Positions 16,901 to 24,992 of a DNA stretch of 64,000 nucleotides are shown piece by piece. The DNA comes from Centipeda infelix ATCC 43532 (GTDB lineage: Bacteria > Bacillota > Negativicutes > Selenomonadales > Selenomonadaceae), in the NCBI RefSeq assembly GCF_000234095.1, contig NZ_JH376797.1:412595-476594 (forward strand). The letters are read 5' to 3'. Position 1 is the stretch's first letter. Each line of letters starts with the position of its first letter. The notes beneath the pieces were generated by a model. It had not been told where the DNA came from. It made no database searches and saw nothing but the letters and a program-made list of their open reading frames with translations. The position numbers and the translations under genes were made by a program.

Positions 16901-17293
16901 TTATCTTGCTAGAGCTGATTTCTTTGCGATTTCTGCAATGAGCTCATTCTGCTTTTCATATTCTTTTTTGAGTTCATCATATCGCTCTTTAAGCTCTTCA
17001 TATCGCCCTTCCAGCTCATGTAATTTAGAGGTGTCTTCTTGGTGAAGGTATATTGAGCCTAGCATTGTTGTCAATTTAGGTGCATATTGACTCATAATGC
17101 GATCAATATCTGTTGTTGCAAAGAACTTTATTAGATTGGAAAAATCGACTGTACCAGAGTCTCCTTTTTCAATATAATCGCGGATTTCTTTTTCTTTTTT
17201 TTGTCGGCGTTTTTCGGCCTCTTGCTGTTCAATGATCTTCCCGCGCTCATTACACTCATCATTCCACTGTTTCAAACTGGAAAAGATACCCAT
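16901..17293 (-). CDS. Coiled-coil protein of unknown function
   Basis: The ATG at 17293 (first residues MGIFSSLKQW) follows AAGGAGAG with good spacing; the longer form starting at 17320 lacks a ribosome site. The 130-residue product is highly charged. A basic Glu/Lys-rich helix comes first, then a short globular part (FSNLIKFFATTDIDRI), then a long Glu/Tyr/Lys coiled coil with tandem YEELKERYDELKKEYE heptads. It lies 37 bases downstream of the HicB-like gene on the same strand and is probably cotranscribed. No family is recognised; it could be the functional partner of the HicB-like protein, though it does not resemble HicA. Confidence 0.65.
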   Translation of the reverse strand: MGIFSSLKQWNDECNERGKIIEQQEAEKRRQKKEKEIRDYIEKGDSGTVDFSNLIKFFATTDIDRIMSQYAPKLTTMLGSIYLHQEDTSKLHELEGRYEELKERYDELKKEYEKQNELIAEIAKKSALAR

Positions 17294-17330
17294 GTGAATC
17301 ACTCTCCTTGTATGTGGCATTCATATAATC

Positions 17331-17693
17331 TCAAGATAACACGTCATTTTGGGGGGAATAGAGCGGCTCGTAGGCTGTGAGGATATGCTCAACAAGTCGG
17401 TTGAGATTCACACCTGTTTGTATTGCGTGGATTGCCAGTGCCCGATGTAGTGCAGGGGTGATACGGATGTTGAAGCTGCCCTTATACGGAGTTTCCGGGG
17501 TAACGTGATTGATGCTGCATTGTTCAAGATACTGATCGACCGCTTGATGAAAGTTTTTGACCAGCTCGTCAGCACTGACCGCCTGATAGGTGACTTTTTC
17601 CTGTATGCCGAGAACCCGTCCGTAGAGCACACCGTCTGTCTCCGAGATCTCTAGGGAGCCGATGTATTCCTTATATCGTAGAATATTCTTCAT
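17331..17693 (-). CDS. HicB-like RHH regulator / antitoxin-family protein
   Basis: The second of two ATGs (17693) is 6 bases from GGAGG and is taken as the start, giving 120 residues. The N-terminal two thirds resemble the partial RNase-H fold of HicB proteins (YIGSLEISETDGVLYGRVLG, then AVDQYLEQC). The C-terminal part SFNIRITPALHRALAIHAIQ is a ribbon-helix-helix DNA-binding motif. No adjacent HicA toxin (about 60 residues, dsRBD fold) is visible, so it may be an orphan regulator. A perfect palindrome lies over its promoter and a variant of the same palindrome lies upstream of the polyvalent gene, suggesting autoregulation and a second target; both are inferences. Confidence 0.75.
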   Translation of the reverse strand: MKNILRYKEYIGSLEISETDGVLYGRVLGIQEKVTYQAVSADELVKNFHQAVDQYLEQCSINHVTPETPYKGSFNIRITPALHRALAIHAIQTGVNLNRLVEHILTAYEPLYSPQNDVLS

Positions 17694-17739
17694 CATTTAC
17701 CTCCATCCTTTTTTATTTTACAAGATTCCTCTGGAGAAC

Positions 17740-17757
17740 GCAACTATATATAGTTGC
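17740..17757. promoter_or_regulatory. 18-bp palindromic operator in the divergent intergenic region
   Basis: GCAACTATATATAGTTGC is a perfect palindrome. Read on the minus strand its right half contributes the -35 TTGCGT, followed after 17 bases by TAAAAT, a promoter for the HicB-like gene. It therefore blocks that -35 if bound, and lies about 20 bases upstream of the plus-strand element promoter. It shares GCAACT-N6-AGTTGC with 4183-4200. Confidence 0.72.
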
Positions 17758-17776
17758 TCATGTTAAATGAAAAATG

Positions 17777-17810
17777 ATAGGAATTTTAAGCAGCCGTTTC
17801 GCGGTAGGAT
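17777..17810 (+). promoter_or_regulatory. Element-type promoter before the M23-VirB6 fusion gene
   Basis: ATAGGAATTT begins at 17777 and TAGGAT lies at 17805-17810. Transcription would start near 17817, so the next good start codon is the ATG at 17842 rather than the upstream one at 17767. Confidence 0.55.
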
Positions 17811-17841
17811 AGAAGCATATAATTACGAGAGGATTGCAGAT

Positions 17842-19791
17842 ATGAGATCAAAGTACGTTTTGTTGTTGATCGTCCTTGTTATACAGATGGTTGCGGCAGT
17901 TGGAAGTGCGGCAGGTTTATCACCTATGGACGCGCCTCTACACGGGCATGAAATTGAAGTGACAAGTGGGTTCACTCCACGCCGTGTGCACCCCCTTTCA
18001 GGAGAGGTACGTCAACACAACGGAATAGATATTGGTGGAGATGCACATGAAGCCGTTTATGCTGTGGCAGATGGAACGGTAATCTTAGCGAGATATGAGT
18101 CCAGTTTTGATGGATGGGTCATCATTGAGCATACGGCATCAGACGGCAGTAAATATCAAACATGGTACGGCGATCTTGACCCAAATGACGGGTATCTTCC
18201 TGCCAATACCATTATGAACAGCGTCGAAAATCATGTGCGAAAGGGGCAGTTGATCGGATATTTAGCGTGGGGAAAAACAGCTGTCTCAACGGGTCCTCAT
18301 TTGCATTTTGAGGTACGCATAAATGATACACCAATCAGCCCCGCGCTCTATCATCCCTATGCTCCGTGGCTTCCTGCCAACGCGACGGATGAAGGTCTTG
18401 ATATGAGTCAGAAAAGCAGAGGAATGGTCTGGGATGCTGCATTTGCGTTTATGGATCCCGTAAAGAAAGCGATTGATACAGTCGCACTGGCCTGTACGAA
18501 AGCGGTGGATCTTCTCAAAGGTATTATCAAATATACGATTGCAATTCTGATGACCATAGACCTTGCAATAACGTATATTCTGCTTTCTGTAGATCGGGAC
18601 AAGGGACAGGAGCCGAATTTCAGCATATTCAAGTTGCTGGCACTCAAAATGCTGCTGTATTTGCTACTCTTCTATGTCATTACCTCATGGGGAGCTTTCG
18701 TCATCAATTCATCGAGAGACCTATTTGTCGGTTTTGGGGCATCGACCAGCGGTCTTGATATAACGCAAGCAAAACAACTGTTGGTGGATCCGACCTCACT
18801 GGTCACGAAAGGTGCGCAGATTATTGAACCGATCTTTACCGTCTTAAATGAAACCGATGCGGGAGGTCTGGACTGGCTGGCCAAAATTGCATCAGGCGCA
18901 GTGGCAGTCATTTTCCTCATCATTATTTTTGGATCGTTCCTTCTTTTTGCCTTTGAGATCATCATGGCGTACCTCGAGTTTTACCTCATTGCCGTATTTG
19001 GCTTGGCCAACTTTGTTTTTGCCGGCGTTAAATGGTCACGGCGATTTGCAGAAAATGGTATGAATGGAATTTTCAGTGCCTCTATCAAGTTGTTTTTCTT
19101 CTGCTTCTTTGCTGCTATGCTGCAATCCGTAATGACAACAATGGTCGTAGATGATCTGATCCGAATCAAGACCGTACCGATTCAGGAGGCTGTTGGGAAT
19201 CCAAATGGAAACTTCGGCGGCCGTGAAGGGATTGACATGGTTGTTGAGGCGATTCGGCGTGTAGAGACAGGGGGACAAGATCATCCATTTCAAACGCCAT
19301 CACAAGACGGTTGGGGCTACGGAGCGTATCAGATCAGTTACGAATACTGGGATGTATGGTGTCAACGTGCCGGTTTTGAACCACCGCCGATGCCGTGGGG
19401 GGATGATTCTGAGGCTTGGTCTAGTCCAGGGTATCAGTCCAAACCCTACAGTGGATCGTGGGAGGATAAGTTTCCTCCAGCGACAACACCGTGGCCGGAA
19501 AATGTTCAGACAGCCGTGGCAAAACATCATTTGCTCGAACTTTATGATGCAAATGGAAGCTGGGAAAAGGCGGCCGGCGCATGGAATGGTGATCGTAGCG
19601 GCGGTTACTGGCGAAAGGTTGTCACTGCCTCAGATTCGATTCAAAAAACACAACACACACTCCAGATCATCATACTGTTAAAGCTCGCTATGATCTGCAT
19701 CCTGTTCGTATTTATGGGAGATAAGCTGTCACAGCTGATTATCAAGCAGTTCGGTATAAGCAATGGCTTCAAGTTCTTACCAGGCACATGA
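17842..19791 (+). CDS. M23 endopeptidase - VirB6-like membrane - lysozyme-like fusion protein
   Basis: The ATG at 17842 has GAGAGGA 8 bases upstream and lies downstream of the mapped promoter motif. The 649-residue product has three parts. First, a signal segment and a LytM/M23 zinc peptidase domain, with metal-ligand motifs HNGIDIGG near residue 60 and GPHLHFEV near 152. Second, a central polytopic region of five or six helices (about residues 225-440) like VirB6/TrbL. Third, a periplasmic-type segment starting VEAIRRVETGG near residue 468, with WGYGAYQIS and GAWNG, that resembles a lytic transglycosylase, closed by a final membrane helix. It would cut both peptide and glycan parts of the wall at the channel. 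Wall hydrolases are usually separate proteins, so the fusion is notable. Confidence 0.8.
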   Translation: MRSKYVLLLIVLVIQMVAAVGSAAGLSPMDAPLHGHEIEVTSGFTPRRVHPLSGEVRQHNGIDIGGDAHEAVYAVADGTVILARYESSFDGWVIIEHTASDGSKYQTWYGDLDPNDGYLPANTIMNSVENHVRKGQLIGYLAWGKTAVSTGPHLHFEVRINDTPISPALYHPYAPWLPANATDEGLDMSQKSRGMVWDAAFAFMDPVKKAIDTVALACTKAVDLLKGIIKYTIAILMTIDLAITYILLSVDRDKGQEPNFSIFKLLALKMLLYLLLFYVITSWGAFVINSSRDLFVGFGASTSGLDITQAKQLLVDPTSLVTKGAQIIEPIFTVLNETDAGGLDWLAKIASGAVAVIFLIIIFGSFLLFAFEIIMAYLEFYLIAVFGLANFVFAGVKWSRRFAENGMNGIFSASIKLFFFCFFAAMLQSVMTTMVVDDLIRIKTVPIQEAVGNPNGNFGGREGIDMVVEAIRRVETGGQDHPFQTPSQDGWGYGAYQISYEYWDVWCQRAGFEPPPMPWGDDSEAWSSPGYQSKPYSGSWEDKFPPATTPWPENVQTAVAKHHLLELYDANGSWEKAAGAWNGDRSGGYWRKVVTASDSIQKTQHTLQIIILLKLAMICILFVFMGDKLSQLIIKQFGISNGFKFLPGT

Positions 19792-19807
19792 GAAAGGAGA
19801 TTTTTGT

Positions 19808-20692
19808 ATGAAACGCTTTTCCAACACTTCAAAGAAAGCCGTGGTGGTCTTGTGCGTTCTTTCCTTTGGATTTGCTGCGCCATCACTTAGGGTCGCCTAT
19901 GCATGGTCGATTCCCGGGGTTACAGAACCCTTTGATCCTCCGAATTATTACAGCCCAACAAGTATTTCGTGGCCGGACAGTGCACCGTCCCCATTCGCAT
20001 TGAAAGATCTGGCTGCGCAAGGCGGCTTGGTATATGACTATACTCGTCATATCAAGAGCATCCTGTACGGGACAAAGTTCGTTGCGTGGCTCGAAAAGCT
20101 GTTGGCCAAACTTGGGATAGAGGAGACACAGGCCAAACATCTATCCAACGAACAGAAACAGCAGAGTATGGGGGACATCCAAGGTCTGCAAACTTCCGTA
20201 CAGAAAAACCAGGAAAAAATTGACTTGAACCCTCCAGCCTTTGACCGGAAATACGATGATGGTATTCCTGGCAAAAAACTGGATTACAGGGAAGTGTCTA
20301 AGTTTTTGTCGGATACATTTGCAACAGCCACACAGCATACAGTCAATCGCTATCGCAACATGGACAACATCATGCAAACTCTGCAAACAGCATTACAGAA
20401 CTCCAATCATGCTGTGGGTGAAACACAGGCACTGCAATCCGCTGCAGTTATTGAGTCAATCAAGCAAGCGGCCATCGCGGATCTGAGTACCGCAATAAGC
20501 GATCAGATACAGATACGCAATGTTCGGCATATGCAGGAAAATGCCGATACGCAGCAGCAAGCAGAGCAACAGCTAAACGGAACATATCATCTTCTCAACC
20601 CTGGTGATCCAAATGACTTGGTCATGCTGCAATCCTATGAAGCAGATACAGGCTATCAGTCCTATAAATCAAAACCAATGCCTGATTTTTAA
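19808..20692 (+). CDS. Exported VirB5/TrbJ-like protein, second copy
   Basis: The ATG at 19808 follows AAGGAG with 8-base spacing. The 294-residue product has a signal peptide (about residues 1-32, core AVVVLCVLSFGFAAP). A Pro/Ser/Trp-rich stretch follows, then long helical, Gln-rich segments that parallel the VirB5-like protein encoded at 14337-15131: QTALQNSNHAVGETQALQ here against STQQALENSNKAEGTMQVMQ there. It follows the fusion gene by 16 bases. A second VirB5/TrbJ-type subunit, each placed next to a different VirB6-like protein, is the simplest reading; direct homology of the two is inferred from these segments. Confidence 0.68.
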   Translation: MKRFSNTSKKAVVVLCVLSFGFAAPSLRVAYAWSIPGVTEPFDPPNYYSPTSISWPDSAPSPFALKDLAAQGGLVYDYTRHIKSILYGTKFVAWLEKLLAKLGIEETQAKHLSNEQKQQSMGDIQGLQTSVQKNQEKIDLNPPAFDRKYDDGIPGKKLDYREVSKFLSDTFATATQHTVNRYRNMDNIMQTLQTALQNSNHAVGETQALQSAAVIESIKQAAIADLSTAISDQIQIRNVRHMQENADTQQQAEQQLNGTYHLLNPGDPNDLVMLQSYEADTGYQSYKSKPMPDF

Positions 20693-20700
20693 GTCATTGT

Positions 20701-20749
20701 CTATGATTGCTAAATCATAGGATTTCAGAATGCATTATCTCGCTATACT
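20701..20749 (+). promoter_or_regulatory. Element-type promoter with overlapping inverted repeat
   Basis: ATAGGATTTC begins at 20717 and TATACT lies at 20744-20749. The box here is half of a perfect inverted repeat CTATGATT-GCTA-AATCATAG (20701-20720), a feature absent from the other copies. Confidence 0.55.
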
Positions 20750-20770
20750 GATAAAAAAGGAGGCGATGAT

Positions 20771-22681
20771 ATGCCGGATGAAGCAAACAATATAGTTCAA
20801 CTGGATAAAAATGTTCAATACGATCTTCGGAATGACACGCTGCGGATCGAGCGACAGTATCTCCATTGCGTCCAGGTTGTCTTGCGGAGCGATTCTCTAG
20901 GCGAAAGAGAACGCCCCCAGGCAAAGAGCGCGTTCATCGGCGGTGCTGTCATGGAACTGGATCTTCGCCCCGAAGGGAACAAGGCGATCCTCCGTACCGC
21001 ACAAGGGGAGAAAACGATCTCCATTATTGGCAGCAAGATTGAACCAAATCGTACACTGATCGGGAAAAAGAGAAATATAATTGAAATTGGGGAAATCCTT
21101 AGAAACCACTTGGTGGGCAAGGAAGCTCTACGGACATTTCTTCGTTCTCCGCCGCAGGAGAGAGATTCGCTCATCGTTTCCTATCTGGACAGTATTGTCC
21201 ACAGACTTGCCCAGGAAGCCCGCCTTCTTCAACCGGAGTCAAGTGTCACGGAAGAAATGAAGATGCTGCAGCAGCGGGAGGATTTTGCCTACGGAAAGGA
21301 TTATACCAGCCTGTATGATCCTGTCATATATGTGCCCCAGAAAGAGCAGGGGCTCGATGTTGAGGCGCACACAGAGAAGGAAATGCGCCCATCCGCGCGT
21401 GCGCAAAGGAGGAGCAACATGAAGAGTGAGTGGTTTGTATCAAGCAACCCGATCGACCCTGTCGCGGGTGTAATGATATATCAGGCACAACGTAAGAAGG
21501 ACGTGGATGCCGTCGACTACAGTGGAAACCGCGAAGAAGCGGGTCAGTGGTTTAAGGACAAAGCGAAAGCGCAGGAAATCGTCGACAAGTTGAACGCGGC
21601 AGAGCAGGAACGCGGTGAGGCGCTTACGGCAAAGGAAGCACAGGCAATCGCCAACAGTCTTAACACGGAGGAACAGCGCAAGGAAGCCGGCAAAGAGGCA
21701 CCACAGGCAACGGAAGCGCAGGGAGAAAAGAAGCAGCCGGAAAAGAAGACGACAAAAGAGCTGGTCAGTGAGGCAAGCAAAGATTTCAGTGCCCTTATGG
21801 AAAAGGCACACGCAGATGGCAAGGCTGTTTGGCAAATGACCAGCGAAGATCGGAGCCATCTTCGCGCTCCTGTTCTTGTGTATAAGGACAAAGAGGGAAA
21901 CGACAAGTCGTTCTACCCGCCGGTCGCCAATATGCTTCCAGCCGTCCAGCATCAGTTGGAAATTGGGAGCAAAGATCCTCGCTGGATCCCGGCAAAAGAG
22001 GCGGGGGCGAATCCGGATATTGCCATCCGTAAGGGGGCAAAAGCTGTGACCTTTGTCCTTTTCACAAAGGATAAAGAGCCGTATACAAAAAAATTCTTCA
22101 ATATGGCAGATCTATCCGGGAAAGGCGTTCCCGCGCTTTCTCCTTCCCCCGATCTGCGTCGTGATGTATATCTGCATGATATGATCGACTATCTCGCCCG
22201 TCGGGCAGAGCGCGGTACATTCAAAGACAGCAACTACTTCATGATGTTTATGGACGCAAAGGAAGCAGCGAACAAGAGCTATCAAGCAAAAAAAGAAGTC
22301 TATGATTTCTCCAATCTGGATTACGAAACCTATATGAAGGCTCGTCTCGAAGCTCATCGGCGTTTGGATGCCATCTTGAAGGCAGATATTCAGACACCTG
22401 TGCCGGAAAAAGACTATGAGAAGACGTTTATTCAGCTGCTTGCCAAGGAGGTTCGTCAGCCCTCCAAGACAACAAACTATGTCATCCGGGCGGCGAGGAA
22501 GGCTCTGAATGAATTGAAGTGGCAGGAGAGCCACGTCAAGGCCGCAATCAAATCCTTTGTGCCGGAGGCTGCATTTGACAGCTTGGCGCGAAATGGCAAA
22601 GCACCATCCAATACATTGCTGATCGTCGCTGTGAAGGGGATCGAACCTCAGAAAAAACAGGAACAGGCAACTGTGCGCTGA
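20771..22681 (+). CDS. Large element protein of unknown function with internal start
   Basis: A 636-residue soluble protein with good ribosome site (AAAGGAGGCGATGAT). The first 200 residues are a compact charged domain of unknown type. Residues about 217-345 are a Lys/Glu/Ala/Gln-rich linker, and the last 290 residues form another domain containing HADGKAVWQMTSEDRSHLRA, TFVLFTKDKEPYTKKFFNMA and KTFIQLLAKEVRQPS. At residue 217 an in-frame ATG (21419) is preceded by a near-perfect ribosome site AAAGGAGGA (21405-21413), so a shorter 420-residue product may also be made. No named family is recognised; the modular layout resembles polyvalent element proteins. Confidence 0.72.
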   Translation: MPDEANNIVQLDKNVQYDLRNDTLRIERQYLHCVQVVLRSDSLGERERPQAKSAFIGGAVMELDLRPEGNKAILRTAQGEKTISIIGSKIEPNRTLIGKKRNIIEIGEILRNHLVGKEALRTFLRSPPQERDSLIVSYLDSIVHRLAQEARLLQPESSVTEEMKMLQQREDFAYGKDYTSLYDPVIYVPQKEQGLDVEAHTEKEMRPSARAQRRSNMKSEWFVSSNPIDPVAGVMIYQAQRKKDVDAVDYSGNREEAGQWFKDKAKAQEIVDKLNAAEQERGEALTAKEAQAIANSLNTEEQRKEAGKEAPQATEAQGEKKQPEKKTTKELVSEASKDFSALMEKAHADGKAVWQMTSEDRSHLRAPVLVYKDKEGNDKSFYPPVANMLPAVQHQLEIGSKDPRWIPAKEAGANPDIAIRKGAKAVTFVLFTKDKEPYTKKFFNMADLSGKGVPALSPSPDLRRDVYLHDMIDYLARRAERGTFKDSNYFMMFMDAKEAANKSYQAKKEVYDFSNLDYETYMKARLEAHRRLDAILKADIQTPVPEKDYEKTFIQLLAKEVRQPSKTTNYVIRAARKALNELKWQESHVKAAIKSFVPEAAFDSLARNGKAPSNTLLIVAVKGIEPQKKQEQATVR

Positions 22682-22695
22682 AAGGAGATGAAGTC

Positions 22696-22785
22696 ATGGC
22701 ACCGATGACAGATGAAGAAATCTACGCCGTAATCTGTGGCGACATTGATGACCTTCCGGCAGATGATGACTTGCCGAAAGACTGA
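22696..22785 (+). CDS. Acidic 29-residue microprotein
   Basis: The ATG at 22696 is 8 bases from AAAGGAG and directly follows the 636-aa gene. The peptide has about a third Asp/Glu and one Lys (ending DIDDLPADDDLPKD), with a single Cys. It is followed by a terminator. The strong ribosome site and placement between a gene and a terminator support translation. A DNA mimic or a small regulatory peptide are possibilities only. Confidence 0.5.
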   Translation: MAPMTDEEIYAVICGDIDDLPADDDLPKD

Positions 22786-22805
22786 AATTACAAGACAAAA
22801 CGATG

Positions 22806-22829
22806 AAGCCTGCACAATGCGGGCTTTTT
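22806..22829 (+). terminator. Rho-independent terminator
   Basis: Stem AGCCTGC / GCGGGCT (one T-G pair) around ACAAT, followed by TTTTTC. It ends the 636-aa/microprotein operon. Confidence 0.8.
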
Positions 22830-22865
22830 CTATCGGTCTATGTATTTCGTGGGGAGGAGAGTACA

Positions 22866-23585
22866 TTGGAATACATTATTACAAACGAAACCATGGATCT
22901 GTCGAACAATGAAGCGTATATGCTCATGACCTGCCTCACAAGGCGTAATATTGTCGCAAAGATGTACTATGGCGTTTGTTGCCGACAAAGTAACGAAAAG
23001 ACATATTCTTTCGCTTGTATTAGAAAACTTTCCTTTTTTGATGATTTTTCTATACGAGTTGCCCGTCTCATGTTTTTAGAGCTGTTGGAAGATGTCGGCG
23101 CAGACTTTATCTTTGATAAAGAGCGGCTTGATCCGCAGGAAAAAGAAACCCTTCAAACGGTTGGCTACCCAGTTATCGAAGATGTAGTTATGGATGTATT
23201 ATGTGATGCTTACGATACACGCACGGCAATCTCTCATATGATGTTTGATATGCGTATGAATGGGGCAGATCATCAGGAAGATCAAAGACAGGCAATGAAT
23301 CACTTGATAGAGCTGTCTCAGACATTTAACGGAATCGGGCACGTCATCTCTTATCGCATCACACCAACTGCTCCGCAGTCAGCAAGAGCTGGCTATCGGA
23401 ATGCACTGCAATCGTTTGAAGAACTGCACAACCGTGAAATGAAATCCTATGTCTTCGGCCTGGATTCCAAATCAGATGACACCCCGTTTACTCTTTCATG
23501 GCTTGCACCTATTCATGATGTGCTAAACCAGGCAGAGAATGAACTTCATCGACGATTATCAAATATCAAAGACATGGATGTATAG
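22866..23585 (+). CDS. Unknown element protein
   Basis: The TTG at 22866 follows GGGGAGGAGAG closely and is preferred over the ATG at 22803, which lies inside the terminator hairpin. The 239-residue product is soluble and mixed alpha/beta in appearance, with SNNEAYMLMTCLTRRNIVAKMYYGVCC at its start broken only by conserved-looking cysteines. Base composition is lower in GC than its neighbours. No motif or family is recognised. It is followed by a 112-base gap and then another unknown gene on the same strand. Confidence 0.6.
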   Translation: MEYIITNETMDLSNNEAYMLMTCLTRRNIVAKMYYGVCCRQSNEKTYSFACIRKLSFFDDFSIRVARLMFLELLEDVGADFIFDKERLDPQEKETLQTVGYPVIEDVVMDVLCDAYDTRTAISHMMFDMRMNGADHQEDQRQAMNHLIELSQTFNGIGHVISYRITPTAPQSARAGYRNALQSFEELHNREMKSYVFGLDSKSDDTPFTLSWLAPIHDVLNQAENELHRRLSNIKDMDV

Positions 23586-23697
23586 GAAGTATGGTGAAAG
23601 TTTTATCTGTCTGTTTATGCAAAAAGACAAGAAATATCACACGATTGAGGAAGTATACTATTTTATGTGAAATAACATTCTCAAAGGAGTGCTTCCC

Positions 23698-24780
23698 ATG
23701 GGGCAGTATTCACTCAATCTTTTACGCATAGAATTTCGGATGAAAAATAGGTTCGGGAAATGGAAGGAATTTCAGACCTTCGAAGATGCAAACCGTTTTT
23801 TGCACATCTACAATACACGGATTGAAATGACGACGTATGAATACATCTGTTACCATGTAGTATGGGAAGATGGACATAATTTTTCCGGAACACTGCGATT
23901 TCCTTTTTCGTGTGATGAGGAACTGCTGCTGCAAAATATCATTCGTGATATTCTGTATGATCGTCTCTATCTGGTATTTCCTTCATGCTCCCTTCAATGG
24001 TTGCCAGAGTATTTTCTTCGTAGTCGAGCAGGTCATCGTGAATATGATACCATCCTATCCCATGCCGAGGGATTTGACCACGATCACTACAAACATATTT
24101 GTTTCACGGCCAAGAACTACATGGAAGGTTTGTATCAAACATATCCTGGGCTATGCCGCATATATAAAAAGGCGCGGCGATTTTCCTCCTTTATTACCAG
24201 CATCCCATATCGCTCTATGGCATACAAGCGACATCTTCTGCAGTTGGCCAGAAAGTATATACGCATAGCTCTTGATATGTGTGTTCGCGGACACCGAAAG
24301 GCGGCCAGAGCGTATACGCATAAACTCTCACGCCTTTCGCAAGAGGTTTACGCTGAACGTCTGATTAAGGATGAACGGTTCACCAAGCAGGGACTGCTTC
24401 TCTATGGAATATTTCCAGGAGAAAATCTTGGGAACAAGGCTTTGTCCGAAGCAGAGCTTCTTGATTTCTCCTGCCGAATGAATTCCGTAAAAGCGGTTCA
24501 TTCATATCATAGATCCACGTCATATGAACATGATCTCTTTTACCTTGTTTATTCTGAGGTGCTTGATCATATACTGCAGGAGGAAGATTGTTGTTGCATA
24601 TACGACCAAACTTCGGTAGAAGTTATTCGGAGACTTATATCGAAGAACATTCCTATATGCCGTGCGATTGAATTCATAAATCGGTATGATCCGTTTGCTG
24701 TCGGTCATCCAAATTATGGGAGAGACATCTTCCATAAGATTCATCCGCATTCCGTTATTAAGCCTTTGACAGCCGTATAG
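23698..24780 (+). CDS. Unknown element protein, aromatic- and basic-rich
   Basis: The ATG at 23698 is 8 bases from AAAGGAG. The 360-residue product is rich in Tyr, His, Arg and Cys. It begins with a beta-rich region (KNRFGKWKEFQTFEDANRFL, then YEYICYHVVWEDGHNFSGTL) and continues with a basic helical region (ARKYIRIALDMCVRGHRKAA). Like the previous gene it has AT-rich codon use compared with the transfer genes, suggesting separate acquisition. No family is recognised and there is no signal peptide or membrane helix. Confidence 0.62.
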   Translation: MGQYSLNLLRIEFRMKNRFGKWKEFQTFEDANRFLHIYNTRIEMTTYEYICYHVVWEDGHNFSGTLRFPFSCDEELLLQNIIRDILYDRLYLVFPSCSLQWLPEYFLRSRAGHREYDTILSHAEGFDHDHYKHICFTAKNYMEGLYQTYPGLCRIYKKARRFSSFITSIPYRSMAYKRHLLQLARKYIRIALDMCVRGHRKAARAYTHKLSRLSQEVYAERLIKDERFTKQGLLLYGIFPGENLGNKALSEAELLDFSCRMNSVKAVHSYHRSTSYEHDLFYLVYSEVLDHILQEEDCCCIYDQTSVEVIRRLISKNIPICRAIEFINRYDPFAVGHPNYGRDIFHKIHPHSVIKPLTAV

Positions 24781-24865
24781 GAATCCTTATGACTTGTTTA
24801 TGAACCGCTTCATTCATTATTATGATGCTTTTCGTGAAGCATGTATATAAATTTCATAATCTACC

Positions 24866-24951
24866 TTGACATCTTTATGAACGAGATGTATATTTACGGT
24901 ATACGAAATAATTAGTTAGTTATATGCTAATTATTTCGTATACCGATTTTT
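24866..24951 (+). promoter_or_regulatory. parM promoter with 18-bp hairpin at the transcript start
   Basis: TTGACA (24866-24871) and TATATT (24889-24894) are separated by exactly 17 bases. Just downstream is a perfect inverted repeat GGTATACGAAATAATTAG (24898-24915) / CTAATTATTTCGTATACC (24927-24944) with an 11-base loop, followed by GATTTTTTG. The repeat could be the ParR-binding centromere/operator, an attenuator, or both. Confidence 0.7.
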
Positions 24952-24992
24952 TGTAACTCACGATTGTCCACGAAAATGAAGGAGGATTTTCT

